A DNA stretch of 64,000 nt. It comes from Paraburkholderia sp. UYCP14C (lineage in GTDB: Bacteria; Pseudomonadota; Gammaproteobacteria; Burkholderiales; Burkholderiaceae). Shown piece by piece: positions 18,745 to 27,245 of this stretch. Under the pieces are notes generated by a model. It was not told the DNA's origin. It made no database searches and was given only the letters and a program-made list of their open reading frames with translations. The position numbers and the translations under genes were made by a program. The DNA lies in contig NZ_SELS01000036.1 in the NCBI RefSeq assembly GCF_004197395.1, positions 1 through 64,000 of the forward strand, read 5' to 3'. The stretch's first letter is position 1, and each line of letters opens with the position of its first letter.

Positions 18745-19680
18745 ATGGAATCAGCAAAAATTCCAACGGATTATCCTTTTTCAGCAAATGATCCTGCCAC
18801 CTTTGCCCATCGATACGGTGGTGCGGTCTCATGGGAAGCGGTATTCGCTGGCGGCGTTGGCGCGGCAGCATTCGCACTGATCCTGTTGACCCTGGGCACG
18901 GGCCTCGGTTTGACGTCGCTTTCTCCCTGGTCGTCCGGCACCGCGAACGCAAAAGCGTTCGGTTTTGCCGCGGTGATCTGGGTATGTGTCACGTCCATTC
19001 TCACGTCCGGGCTTGGCGGTTATCTGGCCGGACGTCTGCGCCGCCGCTGGCTGGACGTCGACGCCGACGAAATGCATTTTCGCGACACTGCACATGGCTT
19101 CCTCAGCTGGGCCGTGGCCACCCTTTTCACCGCGGCTATCCTGACTTCGGCGGTCTCGGGCATCGCCCGGATTGGCGCACAAACCGCCGCGGCGGCAGCA
19201 TCGGGGGGCGCCCAAATCACGACGGAGTCAATGCAGCGCGGAAACGCGGTCGCCGGAATCAATACGTGGCCGCTCGGCTATCTGATCGATTCACTGTTCC
19301 GCATGCCTGCGGGTGCGCAGATCGCGCCTGCCGCGGGAACATCGGTACGCAGCGCTGTACCGCGCGCGGAAATTGCGCGCATCTTTCTCAATAGTGCTGC
19401 GACAGGCGATCAGTTGTCGCCCGAAGACACGGCCTATCTGAGCCAACTCGTCGCACAGCAAACTGGCCTCGCTCCCGCTGCTGCGCAAGCGAGAGTCACG
19501 ACGACCTATACAAGGCTACTGCAAAAAATCAGCGCGCTCGACACAGCTGCGAAACAGGCCGCCGACAAGGCCCGCAAGGCCGCGATCGGAGCGTCGTTGT
19601 GGCTCTTCGTTTCTCTGCTGATGGGTGCATTCTCAGCCAGTCTGATGGCAACGTATGGTGGCCGCGCGCGCCAGCTCTAA
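18745..19680 (+). CDS. Hypothetical inner-membrane protein
   Basis: A 311-residue protein. The start at 18745 has AGGGAGATG upstream. Helices appear at about residues 28-55 (VFAGGVGAAAFALILLTLGT), 72-95, 112-130 and 285-305. Between them lies a soluble stretch of about 130 residues with RAEIARIFLNSAATGDQLSP and an ARVTTTYTRLLQKISALD helix. The pattern of two helix pairs flanking a soluble module is common in uncharacterised Burkholderia and Rhizobium envelope proteins. It is followed 34 bases later by a 24-residue membrane peptide gene, probably in the same transcript. Confidence 0.7.
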   Translation: MESAKIPTDYPFSANDPATFAHRYGGAVSWEAVFAGGVGAAAFALILLTLGTGLGLTSLSPWSSGTANAKAFGFAAVIWVCVTSILTSGLGGYLAGRLRRRWLDVDADEMHFRDTAHGFLSWAVATLFTAAILTSAVSGIARIGAQTAAAAASGGAQITTESMQRGNAVAGINTWPLGYLIDSLFRMPAGAQIAPAAGTSVRSAVPRAEIARIFLNSAATGDQLSPEDTAYLSQLVAQQTGLAPAAAQARVTTTYTRLLQKISALDTAAKQAADKARKAAIGASLWLFVSLLMGAFSASLMATYGGRARQL

Positions 19681-19714
19681 CCGGAACTTCGATCACTTTC
19701 TCAAGGGGAATTTC

Positions 19715-19789
19715 ATGCGCTCCATTCTTCTCTACCTGCTCGGCGTACCGATTCCGATCATCATCCTCATTGCGTTGTTCTGGCATTGA
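19715..19789 (+). CDS. 24-residue single-helix membrane peptide
   Basis: A short frame starts at 19715 with CAAGGGGAA eight bases upstream. It encodes MRSILLYLLGVPIPI, then IILIALFWH, a nearly all-hydrophobic peptide with a double proline kink. It directly follows the large membrane protein gene at 18745-19680, so it is a probable small subunit or stabiliser of it. The ribosome site and purely membrane-like composition support translation despite the length. Confidence 0.6.
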   Translation: MRSILLYLLGVPIPIIILIALFWH

Positions 19790-20169
19790 GTGCGCGGTAT
19801 CGGGGGCACGAGGCGCGCCACTGTTCGCTTGCGGGCGGGCTTTCCGGCTCGTCCGCATCAGACTTGTGCACAGCCCCGCGAAGAAACCTGAAGGGATTCC
19901 AGTGTTTCGGATCAGTGGTCGTCGTTTCCTCCTCAATAAACTGGAACGTGGGAGAACCGGATTCCGTTATATGCTGGCCGAAAGACTGGGCGCCGTTCCG
20001 CCAGTTCAGTGATGCTCGCCGGGGTTGCGTCTCCAGACGTGCCGGCGCACGTGTCCAGCGCCGCTCAGACTTTCAAGCGGCTCCCAGGTTCCTCTCCCTG
20101 GTTCCTTCCAGTGAGACACCCGCCGTCAGGCACGCCATTCATGCCGCCTTCGACCACTGCATCACTCAC
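19790..20169. other. Intergenic, nothing recognised
   Basis: Overlapping frames without start context. It lies between the membrane peptide gene and the small minus-strand gene at 20170. Confidence 0.3.
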
Positions 20170-20337
20170 TCATCGTCCTCGGGGGGCGAACTCGCCGGGC
20201 TCGAGATCGCGTATCTCGAGCATTTCGCGATCCACGATCGTTTCCGATCCGGGCTCAATAGTTTCACCGGATACCGGGTCGCCGTCCACGACGATCCGCA
20301 TGGGAGTATCGCACTCATTGGTCAGTCTTACTTTCAT
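20170..20337 (-). CDS. 55-residue acidic small protein
   Basis: The start at 20337 has CAGGAG nine bases upstream. The product begins MKVRLTNECDTPMRIVVDGD, continues PVSGETIEPGSETIV and ends EFAPRGR. It is very acidic, without membrane segments, and looks like a tiny beta-sandwich. The ribosome site and balanced composition argue for a true gene. I do not know its function. Confidence 0.6.
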   Translation of the reverse strand: MKVRLTNECDTPMRIVVDGDPVSGETIEPGSETIVDREMLEIRDLEPGEFAPRGR

Positions 20338-20359
20338 CGCTGAATCTCCTGCATGGCTA

Positions 20360-20584
20360 TTAGGTACTGTTGAAGGTATTCGGCAGAAAGTCGCGGCCAG
20401 TGGTGGTGAGATGCAATATGCCTCCTCGGCGAACCGCTGCAGTCCCGCTACCCGCCTGTGAAGGTCTGCCGTCGAGCACGAGCTGATGCAAACTTGGAGT
20501 GGGAATGAGCCTTCCGGATGCTATGCGGCGCATCAATCCACACGCGCTGTTCGTTGCAGCCGCAAAGCCGTCTTTCTCCTTCAA
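20360..20584 (-). CDS. Possible small winged-helix-like protein
   Basis: About 74 residues from a TTG at 20584 in the context CTTGAAGGAG. The frame reads ATNSACGLMRRIASGRLIPT, PSLHQLVLDG, then HLTTTGRDFLPNTFNST. The pairing of a helix with a late LTTTGR turn is like very small winged-helix proteins. The start codon is poor and the middle (RPSQAGSGTAAV) looks damaged, so it may be a frameshifted gene. Confidence 0.3.
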   Translation of the reverse strand: MKEKDGFAAATNSACGLMRRIASGRLIPTPSLHQLVLDGRPSQAGSGTAAVRRGGILHLTTTGRDFLPNTFNST

Positions 20585-20775
20585 GTCGACAACCGCCGAC
20601 CTCCATCAAGACTTCTTGCCCGGCTGAAGCGCCCGCTCTGCAAGTGCCCCTGCGCGAACACTCGCCGCTTCTCTTGCCGGTCCGATAAAGCTCGCAGTAG
20701 CGATAAGGCCTGTGGGGCGCCTCAGGGTGGCCAGGAATGTGACGGATCCCTGGGTTCGGTTATGATGTAAGTCCG

Positions 20776-21021
20776 ATGACCTTGACTATCCGCGGGAATA
20801 ACGTGAAGCCGATCATATTGCGAGTGCCGCGCGATGAATCAGACGATCTGCTAGACGATTTGACTGCCTGGGCGAGCACCAGCGGCATCGACCCCGGGCT
20901 TTCCACGTTCCTTGAGCCAGGCGCTGCGTCGAACACGAGTTCACCCGTCCTCTATCAGGTCTATGTGAGCGAAAGCTTCTTCGAGCAGTTCCCGGAGTGG
21001 CGAATGTTCATCGAGCAGTAG
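20776..21021 (+). CDS. Hypothetical 81-residue acidic protein
   Basis: The product starts MTLTIRGNNVKPIILRVPRD, continues ESDDLLDDLTAWASTSGIDP, and ends with VLYQVYVSESFFEQFPEWRM. It is acidic and soluble with a plausible alpha/beta pattern. No strong ribosome site is seen. Unknown function; single gene on this strand. Confidence 0.5.
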   Translation: MTLTIRGNNVKPIILRVPRDESDDLLDDLTAWASTSGIDPGLSTFLEPGAASNTSSPVLYQVYVSESFFEQFPEWRMFIEQ

Positions 21022-21389
21022 TGCACCGCCCCGCAAACCAAGCCATTCATTCCATGCCGTTGGAGCTGTACCCTGGCACCCGAGGGGGCAGAAAGGCCGC
21101 GTCAACAAAGATCCCGCCTTTGGTACAACGGCGCACTCGTTCTACTGCCGACCCTTGCAATGGGCCGTGATTTTCCGCGTGGCACGAGCGGCCGGCCATG
21201 AATCGGCCGCTGCACCGCTTGCTAACCTTCTAGCTTGCTGCCTCCGCGGTATCCTGGCCGCAGGAGAGTGGAGGCAAATAGCGGGCCACCGCCGACGCCC
21301 GAGATGCGCTATGCCATCGTGGGACCCGTGGTGCTACTCGCTCGGCTCTGCAATATCGAGGAGATTGGCGACGCATTATTCCGCTGCCT
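21022..21389. other. Intergenic, nothing recognised
   Basis: No supported frame, repeat or RNA. Confidence 0.3.
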
Positions 21390-21827
21390 TCAAGGCCAGC
21401 AGCGCGGATCGATCGCACGCCAGCGAGACGGTAGGCCTTCCTTGCAACTGCGCATCGTCTGTTGAACAGACAGGCGACGGGCAATAAAGTGATTGACGGT
21501 CGACAGAAGATGTTCGATCGGCGCGGGTTTTCGAAGGAATGCAGAACAATAAAGAGACGCCGACTGCGGCTTATCCATCGCTGAAAGAAGGATGATGGGA
21601 ATGTCGGAAAGCATCGGTTGACACCTGAGGCGGCGGCATAATTCGGTGCCGTCCATCTCCGGCATCTGCCAGTCCGTGATAACAAGCTGAGGGTTGCAGT
21701 GTCTCGCTTTTTGGAGCGCGTCGCGACCATTTTCTGCGAGTACGACATGATGACCAACGCTCTCCAAGGCGAGTTGGAGGGCCCATGGGTTATCGAAGTC
21801 ATCATCGACGAGCAAGACGGTAGACAT
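21390..21827 (-). CDS. Stand-alone response-regulator receiver protein
   Basis: About 145 residues. The start MSTVLLVDDDFDNPWALQLA is chosen at 21827. The receiver is complete: acidic pair DDD at residues 8-10, phosphoacceptor in VITDWQMPEMDG near residue 52, a serine in ILLSAMD and the lysine in FLRKP. About 25 residues follow the domain (RSCKEGLPSRWRAIDPRCWP) and are unlike any output module. It is a CheY-like phosphorylation switch with no adjacent kinase; the nearest kinases are the relics at 22900 and 23283. It is related to the frameshifted receiver at 1088. Confidence 0.8.
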   Translation of the reverse strand: MSTVLLVDDDFDNPWALQLALESVGHHVVLAENGRDALQKARHCNPQLVITDWQMPEMDGTELCRRLRCQPMLSDIPIILLSAMDKPQSASLYCSAFLRKPAPIEHLLSTVNHFIARRLSVQQTMRSCKEGLPSRWRAIDPRCWP

Positions 21828-22193
21828 GGTTGCGAGGCCCTTCTTTCGTTTGCCGAAGTTTCGCAACCATCATGCCCGCCACAGGTTCGCCGCAGTGGGT
21901 CCCCGAGACGATATATCGCTTCAGTCGCGCACGGTAATGACCGTCGAAACATGTCTGAAGGTTCCATCCAGCCTTCGCCTGGAAAACTCGATCGTGCCTC
22001 CACCGCCACCTCTCTGCGCACCCTACTAATGGGCGCAGGCACGGACTGCGACGGTGGGGTCTTTTTCGCAGTTCTGAGACCAGCACAGAATCGTCCGTGC
22101 TGGCGCTATTGACAGTTGAAGTGAGTGGCAACCGCATCCTGGGCATGTTCGTTGCAGCGACGAGGGTTCTCACTCGAGATTCTCGAGGGCGTC

Positions 22194-22629
22194 ATGAGCA
22201 CACTAGACCCACAAAGCGTCCCCTCTGGCGGTGCGCAAATCGTCGGCGGCAGAATAGGTGATGGGCCGGGCCCAGATGTCATGGCGGCATCAACATTGGA
22301 GGATACAAAAGTGGTGTCGTCCGACAATGAACACGTCGGCAAGATCTCGCACATCATGCTGGATGTGCGGAGTGGGACGCATTGCCTACGCTGTACTGTC
22401 GGAAGGCGGCTTCCTCGGAATGGGCACCAATCTGCATGCCATTCCATGGACCGCGTTGACACTTGATACCGCCGAAACATGCTTCCGTGTCAGCACCCCC
22501 GCACAGCGAATCAAGGACGACCCGGGGTTCGACAAGGGACCACTGGCCCTCGATGGCAGACGCTGCGTGGGCCACAACGGTTCACGAGCGCTACAACCGT
22601 GCCCCTACTGTCCATCTCGCGGGATTTAG
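22194..22629 (+). pseudogene. PRC-barrel domain gene, copy 2, multiply frameshifted
   Basis: The product starts MSTLDPQSVPSGGAQIVGGR and reads to MLDVRS. An extra G near 22375 (AGTGGGACGC) shifts the frame, which continues GRIAYAVLSEGGFLGMGTNL to DPGFDKG. Another extra G near 22538 (AAGGGACC) shifts it again to HWPSMADAAW-like sequence, and a third change is needed to end in PYCPSRGI. Each unbroken piece is highly similar to copies 1 and 3. Two of the three breaks are in G runs, so sequencing error is as likely as decay. Confidence 0.75.
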
Positions 22630-22899
22630 GCGCACCGAGCCAGTCCGAACTTTAGCCTGGGTTGCCGTGCCTGCAGCCGCCTTCAGGCACGGTAAGCACG
22701 ACGTATTGGCCCTACCTCTGCGATTTAGGGTCTCTGTGCTGCGTGTCGGTCCGTAACACCCCTGCCGTTTGTCGTGCTTGAGGATGCAGCGTACGGCGGT
22801 CCGCGTCGTAGTAACCAGGACTGATGCGTAAGTCGGCGTCAACGTCAGGATCCGCACCCCGGCCACTGACCAAGTGACGCTGGAGTATGTTCGGGCCAC

Positions 22900-23075
22900 A
22901 CCGCCCACGCCTGAACGAGCCAGGCGCAACTGCAGCGACGTTGGGCCGGGAGTTGGCCTGTGCATCGCAAGCGAGATCGTATGGCACATGACGCGGTTAT
23001 CGACGCTGAGTCCCCACAGCTCGCTGAAACCCGGCTCTCGATTCGTCGGCCACACAGTAATCGCATTCTACGATC
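22900..23075 (+). pseudogene. Possible histidine kinase C-terminal relic
   Basis: One frame gives VGPGVGLCIASEIVW and, after a one-base step near 22985, another gives HDAVIDAESPQLAETRLSIR. Joined, they match the G2 box and last strands of a TctE-type HATPase_c domain. The rest of the kinase is not found, so this stays tentative. Confidence 0.35.
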
Positions 23076-23282
23076 AAGACGCGGATACCGTTCAGAGAGT
23101 GTGCAGACATCAAGGATCCTGCGGCATCGTCGAGACAATGCGATCGTGCAGCGCACGCCTTTGGGTGTAGTAACATAGGTCATCTCCAAGGGCATCGTGC
23201 GTCCGATTAACTCGCACTCATAGCCTGCGCGGTCCGGCTTTTCCGTGGCGGACCGATTCCAGCTCCGGAGCGCCTCAACGCC

Positions 23283-23560
23283 AGGGGTGGGTTTCGCTAC
23301 CCACCTCCCGCGCGACCCGCGTCACTTCCGATGCGAACGAGCGCAACTGGTCGACCACCGTACTGATCGTGTTCTTGAGTTCAAGAATCTCGCCTTTCAC
23401 GTCCACCCGTGATTTTCTTCGACAGATCGCCCGCCGCCACGGCCTTGGTTACGTCGGCGATATTGCGCACCTGGCTGGTCAGATTGCCGGCCATGAAGTT
23501 GACGTTGTCGGTCAAATCTTTCCAGGTAGTGACGATTGGCGCGATGGAGAAACTGATCGC
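23283..23560 (-). pseudogene. HAMP-repeat fragment of a hybrid sensor kinase
   Basis: The minus strand reads [20 protein letters not shown], then [19 protein letters not shown], and after a one-base shift [20 protein letters not shown], then [16 protein letters not shown]. This is one unit of the tandem HAMP array found in large hybrid histidine kinases. The extra base lies in ACGGGTGG. Both ends of the array, the kinase core and receivers are missing. Confidence 0.7.
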
Positions 23561-23860
23561 GTGGCTGCCACTTCTCGGTCGATCGTGGCTATGGCGCAGT
23601 TCATGCGGCGCAGCGCCGCTCAATCACGACCAATACTTCGTCGCCCTGCTTCGGCCGTGTCGCTGTCTCCGTGGGCCAAACACCCAAGCCAATCGCCGGA
23701 ATGCGTCGACAAACACTAGTGGCCCTCCTCTCGAACCTCGTCAGATTTTGTACACCGTCGGGATACCAGCCCAGATATCGGGGGGGACGCGCGAGTGCGC
23801 CGAACCGCGGCACAGGTCGTGCTTCCCCGTTAGGAAGTAGAAGAGGGGATGGGCCACCAA

Positions 23861-24262
23861 ATGGCAGAGTATTTGATCGCAGTCTTCCGCTCATATCGCG
23901 ATGCTTCCGACGCACGCGACGCTCTCGCTGAGTCGGACTTATGTGACTTGGAGGTGCTCCTCTTCCCCCTTGCGTCTTCCCCGGGTTCCGCCAAATCGGT
24001 GATTCCGTCGCACGAAATGGATCATGCGGAATACGCGGCTCACGGGGAACGGGGATTACTGGCCGTCAACCACTTCATCGCGCCGCAAGCCGACTGTTTC
24101 GTTCCGAGCGTCGGTGAGGTCAGTAGAGCAGGCCACACACTGCTGGTCGCAACAGATCCTCCGGCCGCGCTCCTCGGGCGGATTTGCGCGAGGCTACGCG
24201 ATTGCGGGGCCTTCGCGGTGCGGCCGCCAGGATCGCGCTGGCGGTTTTGCACCTCGCGGTGA
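23861..24262 (+). CDS. Hypothetical 133-residue protein
   Basis: From MAEYLIAVFRSYRDASDARD the protein shows a ferredoxin-like start seen in general-stress (GsiB/17M-like) domains: a strand, then ALAESDLCDLEVLLFPL. The middle (SHEMDHAEYAAHGERGLLAV) is polar and the last part TLLVATDPPAALLGRICARL forms a second alpha/beta unit. No membrane segment. The start could also be 23849. The assignment to a stress family is tentative. Confidence 0.5.
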   Translation: MAEYLIAVFRSYRDASDARDALAESDLCDLEVLLFPLASSPGSAKSVIPSHEMDHAEYAAHGERGLLAVNHFIAPQADCFVPSVGEVSRAGHTLLVATDPPAALLGRICARLRDCGAFAVRPPGSRWRFCTSR

Positions 24263-24593
24263 AACTATTGCCACGACTGGCCGCCGCGCGCAGCAATCGT
24301 CCTCTTGCAGGCGCAATGCAATGACAGGGTCGCCGGGAACAACGGCGTGATGCGCCCAGTAGAGAGCTACGCTTGTTCAAGCGATCTCCTCGGTTGCGGC
24401 ACACGTTTCTGCCAGGCATGGCGGTTGCGCACTGGATCATACCTTGAAAAAAATGGGAGGACACCTGGAAAGGCACGGCTGCGTTGCAGCTACCGCCGCC
24501 CCCGTACCTTTTGTTGCGAAAGCATTACTTTTCACCGATTAAAAATTAAATCGACTAGCACTGGACAAGTGTCTTTCCCTGGGAGGAAGAATC
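24263..24593. other. Upstream region of the Ala/Lys-rich gene
   Basis: No gene is supported. An AT-rich tract (ACCGATTAAAAATTAAATCG, 24535-24554) about 40 bases before the next start is the likeliest promoter zone. Confidence 0.35.
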
Positions 24594-25073
24594 ATGAAGA
24601 AGATTGTCGCGGCTCTTGCATCGGTCCTGCTCGTTTCCGCGGCGCTCGCTCAAACCGCGACGCCATCCGAAGCCGGCAAGGCACAATTGAAGGCAAATAG
24701 CGAGAAAAGTGAGGCGCAGGCCACCGCCAACAAGAAGAAGGCGGAAGCCCAGAGCGACGCCGACAAGGCTCAGGCGTCGGCGAACGAAGACAAGGCTTCT
24801 GCTCAGGCGGATGCTGACAAAAAAGCAGCGAAGATGGACAAGGCTACGTCGCCGAAGGAAGCGTCGGAGGCTCGTGCAGACGCAACGCGAGCACAAGCCA
24901 ACGCCGACAGGAAGAAGCGCGACGCCCAAGCCAAAGCCGACAAGAAAAGGCACGACGCCACCAAGGACGCGAACGTCGCTCAGGCGAAGGCAGACAAGGA
25001 TAAGGTCGAGGCGCAAAACGATGCCAACAAGAAAGCAGCTGATGAAAAGATTGACGCTGCCAAAAAACAATAA
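24594..25073 (+). CDS. Exported Ala/Lys/Asp-rich coiled-coil protein
   Basis: This 159-residue protein has GGGAGGAAG before the start. A signal peptide (MKKIVAALASVLLVSAALAQ) is followed by a mature part made almost entirely of Ala, Lys, Asp, Glu, Gln, Asn and Ser in short repeats (DADKAQASANEDKASAQADA). There are no aromatic residues and no proline after the start region. It should be a long, highly charged helix or disordered rod in the periplasm, perhaps a hydrophilin-like desiccation or ion-stress protein. Database hits would be dominated by low complexity, so function remains open. Confidence 0.7.
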   Translation: MKKIVAALASVLLVSAALAQTATPSEAGKAQLKANSEKSEAQATANKKKAEAQSDADKAQASANEDKASAQADADKKAAKMDKATSPKEASEARADATRAQANADRKKRDAQAKADKKRHDATKDANVAQAKADKDKVEAQNDANKKAADEKIDAAKKQ

Positions 25074-25525
25074 CTCGGAGGTGGCTCCATCTGTACTTAG
25101 CGGGAGCGGCTAAGAGCGCAGGTAAGCGTAAATCACGCTCGGGGTGAGCGCGGGTTCACCCCGATTGATTCGCTTATCGTGCGACCGAACTCTCTGCCGC
25201 AACGATCATGAGCCTGTAGCAACGACGTACGTCCGAGCATTCAACGCCACGAACACGACGACAACACGACTGCAAGTAACGTCAGTGTCCCGTAACCCGT
25301 TCCCACCCATGTCGCACTGCAGCCTTGAAACGTTCCCACCCACTCTCTGGATAACGCGCCTCCCAATCATCACGCGCACTGGACTCGATTGATACTCACG
25401 TGGCCTTTTCTGCGCGAATTCCTCAGCAAATGCGCAGACGGTCAGGTTACGTTGGGTATGGCTCCTGAAGCGCCGGCCAGTCCCGTCCCCGGGGGTATCG
25501 ACACACAGGCTTCGCCTCAATGTGA
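25074..25525. other. Intergenic, nothing recognised
   Basis: Short overlapping frames only. GTGAGCGCGGGTTCACCC (25144-25161) is a small inverted repeat that could act in termination of the upstream gene. Confidence 0.3.
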
Positions 25526-25696
25526 CTACTGCGGATCAGGTTCGTCCTCGTCGACTTTCTCACCGTCCTCTGATTCAATGCGGGTGGGTCCCCGGGTCGC
25601 GGGCGGGTCACTGGCCGGGAATGTGTCTTCAACCGCCCTGTCGACATCCTGCTCGGACCTGTCACTTGCGGGGTTCTGCTTCGGATTGGTAGCCAT
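25526..25696 (-). CDS. 56-residue acidic small protein
   Basis: The start at 25696 gives MATNPKQNPASDRSEQDVDR, then AVEDTFPASDPPATRGPTRI and a closing acidic tail. It is short, very acidic and probably disordered. Proteins with the DTFPASDPPAT core are frequent in Burkholderia and other soil beta-proteobacteria, but their role is unknown. It is divergent from PRC-barrel copy 3, sharing a 229-base control region. The frame upstream to 25822 lacks this composition and is rejected as start. Confidence 0.65.
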   Translation of the reverse strand: MATNPKQNPASDRSEQDVDRAVEDTFPASDPPATRGPTRIESEDGEKVDEDEPDPQ

Positions 25697-25925
25697 GTGA
25701 GTCTCTGGTGGGTGGAAAATTGATATCAGCAAGGGATGCTCCGCGAGCCGGGGTGCGCGCAGGTTTCCGGTGAGACTGCTCCGAGCACGGGCGCCCGACG
25801 CCGGCGTGCGTTTCGACGCCATTCCGGTCTTCCAGGGCTTGCTCGGATCCCAACGCCGGGTGCTGTCCCCGTGGGCATATTCGTTGCGCCGATGCAGTTT
25901 TCCACCTCACCATCGGGAGAACATC

Positions 25926-26390
25926 ATGAGCGCATTGGACCCACAAGGGACCGGATCTGGCAGCGGCGCGCAGATTGTCGGAAATGGTACGGGCGACGGA
26001 CCCGGTCCCGACGTCATGGCCGCATCGACACTTAAAGGGACAACCGTCGTTTCGTCAGATGGTGCGGACGTCGGCAATATTTCCGACATCATGCTTGACG
26101 TACGCAGCGGCAGGATTGCATACGCGGTGCTTTCCGAGGGTGGATTTCTGGGGATGGGTGCAAGCCTGCACGCGATTCCGTGGAATGCATTGACGCTCGA
26201 TACCGACGCGGAATGCTTTCACGTCAGCATCGCCGTGCAGCGAATCAAGGACGACCCGGGTTTTGACAAGGACCATTGGCCCTCGATGGCGGATGCCTCG
26301 TGGGGTGCGACGGTCCATCAATATTACAACCGTGATCCGTACTGGTCAGTATTACGCGATCTAGACGAACCACGACAGTCCGACGTTTAA
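25926..26390 (+). CDS. PRC-barrel domain protein, copy 3
   Basis: About 154 residues. The start at 25926 has GGGAG eight bases upstream. The order matches copy 1: glycine-rich lead, barrel core (TVVSSDGADVGNISDIMLDV, GRIAYAVLSEGGFLGMGASL, HAIPWNALTLDTDAECFHVS) and the shared tail DPGFDKDHWPSMADASWGAT with HQYYNRDPYWS. No signal or membrane segment. It is intact, in contrast to copy 2. A role in stress adaptation or as a scaffold is inferred from family habits only. Confidence 0.85.
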   Translation: MSALDPQGTGSGSGAQIVGNGTGDGPGPDVMAASTLKGTTVVSSDGADVGNISDIMLDVRSGRIAYAVLSEGGFLGMGASLHAIPWNALTLDTDAECFHVSIAVQRIKDDPGFDKDHWPSMADASWGATVHQYYNRDPYWSVLRDLDEPRQSDV

Positions 26391-27051
26391 CCCATCAGCG
26401 CACCGTGCCTGGGACGCAACCAGGCACGGTATATACGTCTTCTTGTTCGCGACTCTATTCGTAGGGCTAAATTGCATTTCCCATATTCGGCCCGCGGAAT
26501 GTCAGCCCCTTGTTCATTGCGGCGCCGAAAGGGAGTTATGGATCAGACACGCCCGGAATCGACAGCACGACCGCCGACGGGCACACATAGATCATTTCGC
26601 GCAACACCTACGGGTTCCGTCGCTCATCAAAGCCTGCTTCGCGCGGTCGTACAGCGAATCGAACGACCGCGTCGCATGCGATTCGATGCCGACAGCGTCG
26701 AATCGCGGCCTGGCCATCGAATCGAATGCTCATCTTCTCTATCTCCACCGTTAGCTTTTGGAATCAGTACGTCATGTCCTGGGCCGTCGCGACACCGGGC
26801 GGCGTACCATGCAAACGCACGGCGACACCAGCCCTGCGACAACGACCCACACGGCAAGTAGGCCAGATCCGAAGCGCAAATGTAGCTACCCCGCGTAAGG
26901 TAGGGCGATTGTGAGCGGGAAACGTCGCCGGTATCTTGACTGCGTCGAGCGCCGCGAAGTTCGGATACCCCGATTTACCCGGACAAAATCGAGCCATCGA
27001 GCGATGGCTGCGCGAATGGCGCCAACACGAATGAATATTCTGGAGACAACC
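26391..27051. other. Intergenic, no supported gene
   Basis: A frame beginning MDQTRPESTARPPTGTHRSF (from about 26538, with AAAGGGAG before it) is open but not protein-like beyond 40 residues. An inverted repeat GTGCCTGGGACGCAACCAGGCAC (26404-26426) just after the PRC-barrel stop is a likely terminator stem. Confidence 0.4.
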
Positions 27052-27170
27052 ATGCAGATGCTCACTCGCCATCAGCAGGAGAAGACCTGCTCACCATCGA
27101 TTCCAGCAAGGAACCCTGGGTCAAGGATTTTCCGCATCCGGGCTCGGATGTCTGCGCTCGGCCATACAGC
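27052..27170 (+). pseudogene. N-terminal relic of a cupin (dihydroxyacetophenone-dioxygenase-like)
   Basis: From ATG 27052 with GGAG six bases upstream the product starts MQMLTRHQQE. After a one- or two-base shift it continues DLLTIDSSKEPWVKDFPHPG, then SDV. This is the conserved beginning of small cupins of the 2,4'-dihydroxyacetophenone dioxygenase/ChrR-like type. The metal-binding barrel is missing. It ends 75 bases before the tauB stop and marks the left edge of the sulfonate island. Confidence 0.5.
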
Positions 27171-27245
27171 CGAACGCTCGGCCTCGGTTGCCGTCGTACT
27201 GTCTGCGCGATCTTTATCGATTGCATTCGATCTTCCGGTAGAAGA

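Noticed and set aside
22712-22987. A 91-codon minus-strand frame containing LVSGRGADPDVDADLRISPG
   Set aside because: Partly protein-like, but it overlaps the kinase relic on the other strand and has no ribosome site.
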